DNA of 27,000 bases from JAJRRA01 sp048636595 (GTDB lineage Bacteria; Pseudomonadota; Gammaproteobacteria; Xanthomonadales; SZUA-36): positions 1-27,000 of the forward strand of contig JAIVWI010000018.1 in the NCBI GenBank assembly GCA_048636595.1, written 5' to 3'. The translations under genes and the position numbers were made by a program. Positions 7,477 to 15,503 of the stretch are shown here, in pieces. The notes beneath the pieces are model-generated. The model was not told where the DNA came from. It saw nothing but the letters and a program-made list of their open reading frames with translations, and did no database searches. Numbering within the stretch: position 1 is the stretch's first letter; each line of letters starts with the position of its first letter.

Positions 7477-8651
7477 ATGGCCTGACGACTGTTTTCAGGA
7501 AAGAAGTCCGTGAAAACCTGCGCGACCGGCGTGCGCTTTTCAATTCCCTGCTGCTCGGCCCCCTGCTGTTCCCGGTTCTGTTTGTCGGCTTGATGTGGTT
7601 CCTGGATAGTGCAGAGCAGGAACGGGCAGAAAAAACCCTGGAGCTACCGGTGGTGGGAGCGCAATTCGCACCCAGCCTGATTCGTTTCCTCGAGCAGCAG
7701 GGCGCAGTCATTCAGCCCAATCCGGAAAACCCCGAAGACATGGTCAGGAATCAGGAGGTCCCGGTCGTGATTCGAATTTTGCCCGAATTTGCGGAAAACT
7801 GGGAGCAGGGTATACCGGCGCCTATTGAAGTGATCTCGGATATTTCCCGGCAGGAGTCCAACGTTCCCATCCGGCGTGTCAAGCGCCTGTTGCTCGGTTA
7901 CGGCCAGCAGATTGGATCGCTGCGCCTGCAGTTGCGAGGCGTTGCACCGCAACTGGCATCCCCGATCATGCTCAAGGACGTAGATCTTTCTACCCCGAAA
8001 AGCCGGGCCATCCTGGCCATTATTTTTCTGCCGTACGTGCTGATGATTACAGCTTTCACGGGCGCCACGCACCTGGCCATGGATACCACAGCCGGTGAGA
8101 AAGAACGCAAGTCACTGGAGCCCCTGCTGATCAACCCGGTGCCCCGCTGGCAGATCATGACCGGCAAAATGCTCACGACCACGGTATTCGCCATGGCTTC
8201 TCTTACCCTGACACTGGTCGCATTCAGAATCGTGCTGCCCCTCATGCCGGTCGGCGCTTTTGGCATGGACCTCACGCTGGGTCTCGCAACCTTGCTGAAG
8301 ATCCTGGTCGTGATTTCCCCTGTGGCTATTCTGGCTGCGGCGCTGCTCACCTTGCTCGCTGCTTTTGCCAAGTCCTACCGTGAAGCCCAGTCCTACATGG
8401 GCCTGGTGATCCTGATCCCGATGATCCCCAGCCTGATCTTTATGGCCAACCCGGTCAAAGCCGAAAGCTGGATGATGAATGTTCCCCTGTTTTCACAGAA
8501 CATGTTGATCGGGGAAATCATCCGCGATCAGTCCGTGCCCCTGGCGTGGTACACGATGTCGATTGCCAGCACGCTGGTGATCGGCCTTGCCCTGGCAATC
8601 ATTGCCGCCAGCATCTATAACCGGCCCAAGCTGATATTCAGCTCAGGCTAG
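7473..8651 (+). CDS. natB: ABC-2 type exporter permease, NatB-like
   Basis: This is a membrane permease of 392 residues. An N-terminal helix (about 22-42) is followed by a large extracytoplasmic domain of about 130 residues and then five or six helices, as in NatB and related ABC-2 permeases. The motif GEKERKSLEPLLINPVPR, just after the second helix, is the conserved cytoplasmic coupling element of this family. Its ATG overlaps the NatA stop (ATGA, 7473-7476). Together with the preceding hydrolase this makes a three-gene, tightly coupled unit. Substrate unknown. Confidence 0.88.
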   Translation: MNGLTTVFRKEVRENLRDRRALFNSLLLGPLLFPVLFVGLMWFLDSAEQERAEKTLELPVVGAQFAPSLIRFLEQQGAVIQPNPENPEDMVRNQEVPVVIRILPEFAENWEQGIPAPIEVISDISRQESNVPIRRVKRLLLGYGQQIGSLRLQLRGVAPQLASPIMLKDVDLSTPKSRAILAIIFLPYVLMITAFTGATHLAMDTTAGEKERKSLEPLLINPVPRWQIMTGKMLTTTVFAMASLTLTLVAFRIVLPLMPVGAFGMDLTLGLATLLKILVVISPVAILAAALLTLLAAFAKSYREAQSYMGLVILIPMIPSLIFMANPVKAESWMMNVPLFSQNMLIGEIIRDQSVPLAWYTMSIASTLVIGLALAIIAASIYNRPKLIFSSG

Positions 8652-8685
8652 GCCGTTTGCTGCAGGTGTCCGATTGGGACCGATT

Positions 8686-8914
8686 GTAAGAGGTCCCTCG
8701 GGGCCGATCGCTATTTAAAGCTGATACAATTCGGCCGCAAGCGACCTCTTACAGATCGTGTAAGAGCGTCCTTGGGCGCGAAACGGCTTTGTTGATTTGG
8801 CGTAAGCTGCTTCGGCCGCAAGCGACCTCTTACAGATCGTGTAAGAGCGTCCTTGGGCGCGAAACGGGTTTGTTGATTGGGCGTAAGCTGCTTCGGCCGC
8901 AAGCGACCTCTTAC
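8686..8914. repeat. Cluster of six GTAAGAG hairpin repeats with an 81-bp tandem duplication
   Basis: There are six 22-bp copies: 8686-8707 (+), 8731-8752 (-), 8760-8781 (+), 8812-8833 (-), 8841-8862 (+) and 8893-8914 (-). The minus copies have stem GGTCGC-TT-GCGGCC. The plus copies are GGTCCC-TC-GGGGCC (the first) and CGTCC-TT-GGGCG. From 8731 the array repeats with an 81-bp period (8731, 8812, 8893), with only two substitutions seen between the long spacers. The array separates the NatB-like gene from the peroxiredoxin gene and ends immediately before the latter's ribosome binding site. An 81-bp period is 27 codons, which produces a false repetitive open frame on the minus strand. Confidence 0.88.
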
Positions 8915-8930
8915 AGAAGGAAACTTAATT

Positions 8931-9455
8931 ATGAGAAAACTTTTCACACTGCTTTTAGCTACCATCATCAGCTTTCCGGCGATCGCCGGCGAGACACCGG
9001 CGGTTGGCGAGCCGGCGCCCGGATTCAGGCTACAGGACCAGTACGGAGAATGGCATGACCTCCAGGACTACCGCGGAACCTGGTTGGCTGTTTATTTCTA
9101 CCCGAAGGATCAGACGCCTGGCTGCACGACAGAGGCCTGTAATTTCCGGGACAACATCTTCGCCTTCAAGGCCATAGGCGCAGAAGTCGTGGGCATCAGC
9201 CTGGATGACGTGGATTCACACAAGGAATTTTCTGACAAGTACAAGCTGCCGTTCGTCATCCTCGCCGACGAGGGCGGCGCCGTGGCCGATAGCTATGGCG
9301 TACTGCGGGACTACAAGTTGATCAAAATTGCCGGCAGGCAGTCCTTCCTGGTCAATCCCGAGGGTGTGATCGCCAAGCACTACGAAGACGTCGATCCGGA
9401 CACACATACACAGGAAGTGCTGAGCGATCTGGAAACCATGATGCCGGATTCATAG
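8931..9455 (+). CDS. Exported BCP/PrxQ-type peroxiredoxin
   Basis: This is a thiol peroxidase reducing hydrogen or organic peroxides. The 174-residue protein begins with a signal peptide (MRKLFTLLLATIISFPAIA, likely cut after residue 19), so it acts in the periplasm. The catalytic motif TPGCTTEAC places peroxidatic Cys65 and a resolving Cys70 five residues later, the atypical 2-Cys pattern of BCP/PrxQ. The ATG at 8931 has AGAAGGA ten bases upstream, directly after the last repeat copy. Cytoplasmic BCP is the common form; an exported one needs a periplasmic reductant that is not evident here. It is probably co-transcribed with the flavoprotein that starts 2 nt after its stop. Confidence 0.9.
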   Translation: MRKLFTLLLATIISFPAIAGETPAVGEPAPGFRLQDQYGEWHDLQDYRGTWLAVYFYPKDQTPGCTTEACNFRDNIFAFKAIGAEVVGISLDDVDSHKEFSDKYKLPFVILADEGGAVADSYGVLRDYKLIKIAGRQSFLVNPEGVIAKHYEDVDPDTHTQEVLSDLETMMPDS

Positions 9456-9457
9456 AG

Positions 9458-11056
9458 GTGATTAAGGTGAATATGACAGTACGGCAGATTTTTGCTGTGC
9501 TGGCAATTCTTGTACCGGTTCTGATTTTGGGATTGGGGCTGATTTGGAATCCCGTCAATTGGCTGTTCGTCATCGTATTGCCACTGTTGATCCTGGGCGC
9601 CATAGATTATTTTCAACACAAACACACCATTCGCAGACTGTATCCGGTGGTGGGTCGTTTCCGCTATTTGTTTGAGTCGGTCCGGGCGGAAATTCAGCAG
9701 TATTTTGTCGAATCAGATACCAACGGCATGCCGGTCAGCCGGGAATACCGATCCCTGATATATCAAAGATCAAAGGGAGATCGTGACACCCGCCCTTTCG
9801 GTACTGTTTTTGATGTCAACCGGGATGGATATGAGTGGGTCAATCACTCCTTGTCACCGAAAGAAGTCAGCAACCACGATCCCCGGATCAGATTTGGCGG
9901 CCCTGACTGTACTCAGCCTTATGAAGCATCGCCCCTGAACATCTCAGCCATGAGTTTCGGCTCCTTGAGCAAGAACGCAATCATGGCCCTGAACAAAGGC
10001 GCCAAAGCGGGTGGTTTTGCTCACAACACCGGAGAGGGCGGTTTGAGTCCCTATCACCTGAAATACGGTGGGGACATTATTTGGCAGATTGGCACCGGCT
10101 ATTTTGGTTGCCGGGATGAGCACGGAAATTTTGACCGGGACCTGTTCGAAGAAAAAGCCAATTTACCCGTGGTAAAGATGATCGAAGTGAAATTGTCGCA
10201 GGGCGCCAAACCGGGGCATGGCGGCATTTTGCCAGCGGTTAAATTGACCGAAGAAATTGCCCGGATCAGGCATGTGCCCATGGGAAAGGATGTAATTTCA
10301 CCTGCCGCGCACACGTCTTTTTCCACGCCCAAAGGCCTGCTTGAATTTATCCGGGAATTGCGTCAGTTATCGGGCGGTAAACCGGTTGGATTCAAATTAT
10401 GCATCGGTAAAAAAGATGAATTTCTCGGCATTTGTAAAGCCATGCTGAAAACCGGCATCACGCCTGATTTCATTACCGTCGATGGGGGTGAAGGGGGTAC
10501 CGGGGCGGCACCCACGGAAATGACCAATTCGGTCGGTACTCCATTGCGTGATGCGCTGATATTTGTCAACAGGGCGCTGATTGGTATTGGTTTGAGAGAC
10601 CGGGTTCGCATCATAGCTTCCGCCAAAATTTTCTCGGCATTTCACTTGTTGAGGGCCGTTGCCCTGGGGGCCGACACGGCCAATTCCGCCCGTGGCATGA
10701 TGTTTTCCCTGGGCTGTATTCAATCCCGGTCTTGTAACACCGACCGTTGTCCCACCGGCATAGCGACCCAGAACCCTTCCCGAAACAAAGCGCTGGTGGT
10801 CGAAGACAAAGGCAAGCGGGTAGAGAATTTCCATCGCGAAATGATCGAAAACCTGGTTGAACTGCTGGCGGTGTGCGGTTTGAACAGACTGGAAGAACTT
10901 GAACCCAGGCACATCAATCAACGGGTTAAGGGAACCGTAATCAAGAACTATGCCGAACTGTACCCGGTCATTACCAGCTGTTGCCTTTTATCGGATACCG
11001 ATATCCCGGATAACTGGCAAAAGGACTGGGCAATGGCCAGTGCCGATCACTGGTAG
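9458..11056 (+). CDS. Membrane-anchored FMN-binding glutamate synthase family protein
   Basis: This has a stand-alone version of the FMN/iron-sulfur synthase domain of the glutamate synthase large subunit. The first 45 residues hold two hydrophobic helices (about 8-25 and 28-45), so it is membrane-anchored. The barrel carries SAMSFGSLS, the Gly-rich flavin motif TVDGGEGGTGAAP, and CIQSRSCNTDRCP with the Cys-x5-Cys-x4-Cys spacing of the 3Fe-4S cluster in GltB. It lacks the glutaminase domain, so it is unlikely to be a full glutamate synthase. GTG 9458, GTG 9467 and ATG 9473 are all in frame; AAGGTG just before the ATG could favour 9473. The physiological reaction is unknown. The adjacent peroxiredoxin suggests a redox role, by inference only. 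Confidence 0.85.
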   Translation: MIKVNMTVRQIFAVLAILVPVLILGLGLIWNPVNWLFVIVLPLLILGAIDYFQHKHTIRRLYPVVGRFRYLFESVRAEIQQYFVESDTNGMPVSREYRSLIYQRSKGDRDTRPFGTVFDVNRDGYEWVNHSLSPKEVSNHDPRIRFGGPDCTQPYEASPLNISAMSFGSLSKNAIMALNKGAKAGGFAHNTGEGGLSPYHLKYGGDIIWQIGTGYFGCRDEHGNFDRDLFEEKANLPVVKMIEVKLSQGAKPGHGGILPAVKLTEEIARIRHVPMGKDVISPAAHTSFSTPKGLLEFIRELRQLSGGKPVGFKLCIGKKDEFLGICKAMLKTGITPDFITVDGGEGGTGAAPTEMTNSVGTPLRDALIFVNRALIGIGLRDRVRIIASAKIFSAFHLLRAVALGADTANSARGMMFSLGCIQSRSCNTDRCPTGIATQNPSRNKALVVEDKGKRVENFHREMIENLVELLAVCGLNRLEELEPRHINQRVKGTVIKNYAELYPVITSCCLLSDTDIPDNWQKDWAMASADHW

Positions 11057-11067
11057 CTTCCTTGATT

Positions 11068-12675
11068 TTACTGGGGAATGTACGGCAGACGTTCCGGCCC
11101 CTGCCCTTGGTTCTGCCCCTTCGCCTCACGTGCTTTTTCTACGATACCGCGGACATCTGACAGGAGTTCCCCTGCATCGTAAATGATGCCGTCCCGGATG
11201 GTGTAACGAACGCCACCCAGGCGTGCCGGCTGATTGTCCTCATCCAGGCGGAAATGGCCCGTGCCATACAATACTTTGAAATTCTCCAGCGGGTTGTACC
11301 TGGTAATCACCAGGTCCGCCAGTTTGCCTGGACGGATGGAGCCGATTTCACTGTCGAGGCCCAGCGCCTGTGCACCGTGGATAGTGGCCGCACGGATCAC
11401 TTCCAGCGGATGAAAGCCGGCCTCCTGCAGCAACTCCATCTCCCGGATATAGCCGAAGCCATAAAGCTTCCAGATGTAGCCCGCGTCGGAACCCAGCGTG
11501 ACCCGGCCGCCGTGGTTCTTGTAGTCGTCAAGGAATTGCATCCACAAACGGAAGTTTTCTTTCCAGGCAATTTCATCAGCAGTGGTCCAGTCGAACCAGT
11601 AGGAGCCGTGAGCTTTACGGGATGGCTGAAAGAAATCCCATAAATTGGGGTGTGCATAATCCTGCTGCCAGTCAGCGTTCATCTCACGCATCAGGTCACG
11701 GCTGGCCTCGTAGATGGTCAGGGTCGGGTTGAGCGTGAAATCCAGACCGATCAGCTCGTCGCGGACAGCGTTCCATTTCTCCGAGCCCGGCTCGGCCGCT
11801 TGTTTCCACAGGCGCCCCGCCTGGCCAAATCGATGCTGCTCGTTGTTGTAATTGTAATCCGGTGGATAGTCCTGGATCACCTGGTTGGTGAACATGGCTT
11901 CGGGCAGGCCATACCAGTGCTCCATCGTCAGTAGTCCGGCCCGTGCAGAATCCAGGACATTCCAGTTGGCGACGTCCAGCTGGGCATGGTGCATTGCGCT
12001 GCCCAGGCCCTGCTTCCCTGCTTCATCCAGTGCGGCCGCCATGATTTCCGGTGGTGCACCGAAAAACTTGATGCCACTCGCCCCCTGGTCCGCGATATCA
12101 CGAACCCACTTACGCGCTTCCCCAGGCGTGCTTATCGGTTCTTCAACACCCATGCCGAAGCCGACGTAAGGCACGATGCGCGGTGCGGCAATGGCATTGC
12201 GCTCACTGCGGTGCTGATGGTTCTGCACCCAATCCAGGCCATTGAAGCTGCCAGGCTCACGAATGGTCGTAATCCCGTGCGCCAGCCATAATTTGGCAAC
12301 GTATTCAGCGGGAACACCCTGGGCATCGCCACCGAAGTGTGCGTGCAGGTCAATAAATCCTGGCAACAGGTAGTGTCCCTCCAGTTCCAATACCCGGTCC
12401 CCGGCCCGCACTTCAGGCCGGCCATTGTCTTCGATGGGCAAGCCGGGGCTACCCACATTGTGGATGGAAACGATGCGATTCCCTTCAATAACGACGTCCA
12501 TCGGGCCGATCGGAGGCGCCCCTTCACCATTAATCACGATCACCCCACGAAGGATCAGGCGGTCGAACGGACCTTCCCCCCGCACCCGGTCCGGAGCCAT
12601 TTCCGGTGCGGCAAAAACCGGCAAGCAAACGTAAATCAGAATAAAGCTTGACAGGATGCTGATAATTTTTTGCAC
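11068..12675 (-). CDS. Exported amidohydrolase (imidazolonepropionase/prolidase-like)
   Basis: This is a metal-dependent hydrolase of the amidohydrolase superfamily. I start it at GTG 12675 because that gives a clean signal peptide (QKIISILSSFILIYVCLPVFA) and the longer reading adds 42 atypical residues. The fold is seen in HAHFGG (HxH metal pair), GIKFFG (candidate carboxylated Lys), MHHAQ, the following MEHW histidine, and TLGSDAGY (Asp). It ends with the usual small beta-sandwich motif SIRPGKLADLVI. At 535 residues it is longer than typical prolidase-like members because of a central insert of about 100 residues rich in Trp and Tyr. The substrate cannot be called. It is divergent from the CDGSH gene and convergent with the flavoprotein. 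Confidence 0.82.
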   Translation of the reverse strand: MQKIISILSSFILIYVCLPVFAAPEMAPDRVRGEGPFDRLILRGVIVINGEGAPPIGPMDVVIEGNRIVSIHNVGSPGLPIEDNGRPEVRAGDRVLELEGHYLLPGFIDLHAHFGGDAQGVPAEYVAKLWLAHGITTIREPGSFNGLDWVQNHQHRSERNAIAAPRIVPYVGFGMGVEEPISTPGEARKWVRDIADQGASGIKFFGAPPEIMAAALDEAGKQGLGSAMHHAQLDVANWNVLDSARAGLLTMEHWYGLPEAMFTNQVIQDYPPDYNYNNEQHRFGQAGRLWKQAAEPGSEKWNAVRDELIGLDFTLNPTLTIYEASRDLMREMNADWQQDYAHPNLWDFFQPSRKAHGSYWFDWTTADEIAWKENFRLWMQFLDDYKNHGGRVTLGSDAGYIWKLYGFGYIREMELLQEAGFHPLEVIRAATIHGAQALGLDSEIGSIRPGKLADLVITRYNPLENFKVLYGTGHFRLDEDNQPARLGGVRYTIRDGIIYDAGELLSDVRGIVEKAREAKGQNQGQGPERLPYIPQ

Positions 12676-12747
12676 AGTTTTCTCGCACTTAGCCGTTGCT
12701 GGTGCTACAGTATAGATAGGAAAAGGATTTCCTGGAGGATAATTATC

Positions 12748-13389
12748 ATGGATGACATTACCAATGCAGCGGCTGCCGCCGCCGCACTCAGGGTTCGGCA
12801 AGAGCCCGAAACTACCAGTGAGGAAGCCGGAGATGCGTTCATCGCATACATGGACGATTCCACTGCGGGACCAGAATCAAAAGGCACACAGCAACAGGAA
12901 AACCTGACTACCACGGCCAGGGCGCTTGACCGGTGGTTCAAAGACCGCCAGAAGAATCAGGGTGCACCCCGTCTGCTGGAAGTGCCCAATGAAGTGCTCG
13001 TAATGAATGGTGGTCCCTTGCAACTCACCGGCAATATCACCCTCGTTCACGAGGACGGAAGGGTTCAATACGCTAACCATCTGAGCCTGTGCCGCTGTGG
13101 ACACTCCGGTTCCAAGCCAGTGTGTGACGAAAAGCACGTGGACATGGAGTTTCTCAATTCGGGCAAAATTTTCGAAGTTTCAGAAATTGCGGCATCGTCG
13201 CGCCCGAGCAAGATCACAATCTCCTGCATCAAGGACGGACCCATCACATTTCGTGGCCGTATGAGGCTGCACAACCAGTTCGGACAGGAGTGTGTGAAGA
13301 TGCGAGGTTCGCTGTGCCGTTGCGGTCATTCGGCAAGCAAACCTTTCTGCGATGGCTCCCATTCCCGGGTTGGTTTCAAGACGGGATAA
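12748..13389 (+). CDS. Tandem CDGSH iron-sulfur domain protein
   Basis: This 213-residue protein has two CDGSH-type 2Fe-2S sites. The first is CRCGHSGSKPVCDEKH at residues 115-130 and the second CRCGHSASKPFCDGSH at 190-205. Both keep the three Cys and one His ligands (C-x-C-x2-S-x3-P-x-C-D-x2-H). The N-terminal half is not iron-sulfur: it begins with an alanine run and is acidic and low in complexity to about residue 65. The start ATG 12748 has GGAGG at 12734-12738. There is no signal peptide, so it is cytoplasmic. Bacterial proteins of this class have no settled function; redox or iron-sulfur handling is likely. It is transcribed away from the amidohydrolase through a 72-bp gap. Confidence 0.88.
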   Translation: MDDITNAAAAAAALRVRQEPETTSEEAGDAFIAYMDDSTAGPESKGTQQQENLTTTARALDRWFKDRQKNQGAPRLLEVPNEVLVMNGGPLQLTGNITLVHEDGRVQYANHLSLCRCGHSGSKPVCDEKHVDMEFLNSGKIFEVSEIAASSRPSKITISCIKDGPITFRGRMRLHNQFGQECVKMRGSLCRCGHSASKPFCDGSHSRVGFKTG

Positions 13390-13434
13390 AGTGAAGTGAT
13401 TGCGTAGAACGGTCCAGGGCGGCACAATCCGCCT

Positions 13435-13791
13435 ATGGATGTTTTTAGAGTTTTCCAGATAGAAGCCGCTCACCGGCTTCCCAATGTCCCGCGCGGGCAC
13501 AAATGTGCGCGCCTCCACGGGCATTCATTTCGAATTGAAATTCACGTCAGCGGACCTGTTGGCCAGGAATCCGGCTGGGTGATGGATTTCGCCGATCTTC
13601 GAAAAGCCTTTCAGCCGTTGTTCGACCAACTCGACCACTATTGTCTCAACGACATCGAGGGTCTTGAGAACCCGACCAGCGAAAACCTTGCAAAATGGAT
13701 CTGGCTGCGCCTGAAACCCGACCTCAACCAACTTTCTAAAATCGTTGTACAGGAAACCTGTAACGCCGGCTGCATTTATACGGGCCTGTAA
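13435..13791 (+). CDS. queD: 6-carboxytetrahydropterin synthase QueD
   Basis: This enzyme converts dihydroneopterin triphosphate to 6-carboxytetrahydropterin in queuosine synthesis. The 118-residue protein has the zinc histidines His13, His28 and His30 (AAHRL, HGHSF) and the catalytic Cys24 in GHKCARLHGH. GWVMDFADL and LENPTSENLAKW are family motifs, and VQET near the C terminus contains the pterin-binding Glu. Length is normal. No ribosome binding site precedes the ATG. A TTGCGT/CACAAT pair with 17-bp spacing ends six bases upstream, so a nearly leaderless transcript is possible. A hairpin terminator follows the stop. The other queuosine genes are not in the window. Confidence 0.93.
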   Translation: MDVFRVFQIEAAHRLPNVPRGHKCARLHGHSFRIEIHVSGPVGQESGWVMDFADLRKAFQPLFDQLDHYCLNDIEGLENPTSENLAKWIWLRLKPDLNQLSKIVVQETCNAGCIYTGL

Positions 13792-13796
13792 AAAAA

Positions 13797-13819
13797 AGGC
13801 CAGACATGGTGTCTGGCCT
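13797..13819 (+). terminator. Rho-independent-like terminator after queD
   Basis: A perfect 10-bp stem (AGGCCAGACA paired with TGTCTGGCCT) has a three-base TGG loop and begins six bases after the queD stop. It is preceded by seven As and followed by AAATTTCTT. The T-tract is modest in the plus direction but strong in the minus direction, so it may work both ways. Confidence 0.75.
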
Positions 13820-13927
13820 AAATTTCTTGAGACTTGGAGAGTCTTCACACAATCGTGTTCCTTCATCAACAAACGATATTCTTGTTTGTCGACGGAGTTA
13901 GTGTAGAGGTGCTGCCGGTAGAATAAA

Positions 13928-13941
13928 TTGATCTGAGTCAA
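13928..13941 (+). promoter_or_regulatory. Fnr/Anr-type box upstream of hemN (distal)
   Basis: TTGATctgaGTCAA matches the Fnr consensus TTGAT-N4-ATCAA at nine of ten positions. It lies 145 bp before the hemN start and exactly 84 bp (about eight helical turns) upstream of a second box, so the two sites face the same side of the DNA. The fnr-type regulator gene lies just beyond hemN. Confidence 0.6.
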
Positions 13942-14011
13942 GTTAATGGATTTCAATCCAGATTCGCATTATCAACTAATCAGGAAGTATCATTCGTTAT
14001 GACGCTGAAAG

Positions 14012-14025
14012 TTGACACTGATCAA
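14012..14025 (+). promoter_or_regulatory. Fnr/Anr-type box upstream of hemN (proximal)
   Basis: TTGACactgATCAA matches nine of ten Fnr consensus positions. Its centre is 67 bp before the hemN ATG. A CATTTA sequence at 14044-14049 could be the -10 box, which would put the Fnr site at roughly the position of class II activated promoters (about -40). hemN is a well-known Fnr/Anr target in gammaproteobacteria. Confidence 0.7.
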
Positions 14026-14085
14026 TACCGGCACGAATCACATCATTTAGGCTTCACCCATAAATTAGAAAGAGATTTTTGAGTG

Positions 14086-15480
14086 ATGGACCAGCAAGTA
14101 AAATTCAATACGGACTTGATCAAGCGCTATGATGTGGCCGGGCCGCGCTATACCTCGTACCCGACCGCCGTTCAGTTTATTGAAGGTTTTGACGCCAATG
14201 CATACCGGCGCTACACCACGGCGAGCAACAATGAACTGATCCCCAAGCCGCTTTCTTTGTATGTTCACCTGCCGTTCTGCCATTCGCTGTGTTACTACTG
14301 CGGCTGCACCAAGAAAGTCACGCGGCATACGGAACAAGGCGTGCGCTACCTCGAATTGCTGGATCGTGAAATCGAAATGCAGGGAAAACTGTTCGATGAC
14401 GACCGCGAAGTTGAGCAGCTCCATTTTGGTGGCGGCACACCCACTTTCCATACGGACGAGGAAATGTCGGCGCTGATGGCTCAATTGGGCAGGCATTTTG
14501 CCCTGAGCGACAGTGACAACCGCGAGTATTCCATTGAAGTCGACCCCAGGACTGTCGGCAACGACCGCCTGGCAAAACTTGCAGAATTGGGCTTCAACCG
14601 TATCAGCCTGGGCGTCCAGGATATTGACCCGAAGGTGCAGGAAGCAGTTAACCGCATCCAGGATCCTCAGGCGACACTGGACATGGTTGAGTACTCCAGG
14701 AAACTGGGATTCAACTCGGTGTCGATTGACCTGATCTATGGTCTCCCACATCAAACCAGTGACAGTTTCGGTAAAACCATCGATACCGTGGTAAAAGTCA
14801 AGCCTGACCGGCTGGCTGTATACAACTACGCGCACATGCCGCACATTTTCCGCGCCCAGCGCATGATCAATGCAGATGACATCCCATCACCCGAGACCAA
14901 GCTGGAATTGATGGAACTGACCATCCGAAAGCTGACCGATGCGGGCTACGTCTACATTGGAATGGATCACTTTGCCCTGCCGGAGGATGAGCTGACGATT
15001 GCCCAGAAGGAGGGGCATTTGCAACGGAATTTCCAGGGTTACTCGACCCGCAGGCAATGTGACCTCGTGGGACTGGGCGTCAGTGCGATCGGCAAAGTGG
15101 GAGACTGCTACGCACAGAACCAGAAAGACATTCCTTCCTGGCAAAAAGCGGTTTCCGAAGGACGCCTGCCGATCTGGCGCGGTGTCAGCCTGACGACTGA
15201 AGACCGGCTGCGTCGCGGCGTCATTGAAGCCATCATGTGTCACGGTGAGGTTCATTTCGACCAATTCGAAGCCAACTTCGATATTGATTTCAATGATCAT
15301 TTCGCGCTTGAGCTTGGCAATCTCCAGCAACTGGAGAAAGATGGCCTGCTAAGAATGACTGAAGCCGGGTTCAAGGCAACTCCGGAAGGCCGCCTGTTAT
15401 TACGCGCCATAGCAATGAATTTTGATGAATATCTGCAGACCAAACAGAGCAGCGTCCCCCGTTTTTCACGCGTAATCTGA
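14086..15480 (+). CDS. hemN: Oxygen-independent coproporphyrinogen III oxidase HemN
   Basis: This is a radical SAM enzyme that decarboxylates coproporphyrinogen III to protoporphyrinogen IX for haem synthesis without oxygen. The 464-residue protein contains GPRYTSYPTA at the N terminus, typical of true HemN rather than HemW. The cluster motif CHSLCYYCGC supplies Cys65, Cys69 and Cys72 (CX3CX2C), with Cys74 as in E. coli. GGGTPT, ISLGVQD and YGLPHQ follow. A GTG at 14083 directly precedes the ATG; AGAAAGAGA lies upstream of both. Two Fnr-type boxes precede it and an Fnr-type gene follows, so induction under low oxygen is likely. Confidence 0.95.
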   Translation: MDQQVKFNTDLIKRYDVAGPRYTSYPTAVQFIEGFDANAYRRYTTASNNELIPKPLSLYVHLPFCHSLCYYCGCTKKVTRHTEQGVRYLELLDREIEMQGKLFDDDREVEQLHFGGGTPTFHTDEEMSALMAQLGRHFALSDSDNREYSIEVDPRTVGNDRLAKLAELGFNRISLGVQDIDPKVQEAVNRIQDPQATLDMVEYSRKLGFNSVSIDLIYGLPHQTSDSFGKTIDTVVKVKPDRLAVYNYAHMPHIFRAQRMINADDIPSPETKLELMELTIRKLTDAGYVYIGMDHFALPEDELTIAQKEGHLQRNFQGYSTRRQCDLVGLGVSAIGKVGDCYAQNQKDIPSWQKAVSEGRLPIWRGVSLTTEDRLRRGVIEAIMCHGEVHFDQFEANFDIDFNDHFALELGNLQQLEKDGLLRMTEAGFKATPEGRLLLRAIAMNFDEYLQTKQSSVPRFSRVI

Positions 15481-15503
15481 TCTTTTTAAGGTAGAATACT
15501 GAT

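Noticed and set aside
8686..8914. Regularly spaced repeats as a possible CRISPR array
   Set aside because: Copies alternate in orientation, spacers are themselves repeated, and no cas genes are present. The same units occur singly elsewhere.
8711..8968. Minus-strand open frame encoding a repetitive Arg/Pro-rich peptide
   Set aside because: The protein repeats only because the 81-bp tandem DNA unit is a multiple of three. The frame is made of intergenic hairpin repeats and overlaps the peroxiredoxin start.
13860..13927. Possible small RNA between the queD terminator and the distal Fnr box
   Set aside because: Short stems such as ACAAAC/GTTTGT are present, but no promoter plus terminator pair supports a separate transcript.
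14065..14844. Long minus-strand frame of 259 codons opposite hemN
   Set aside because: hemN on the other strand has clear family motifs. The antisense frame has no recognisable domain and would run across the hemN promoter side.
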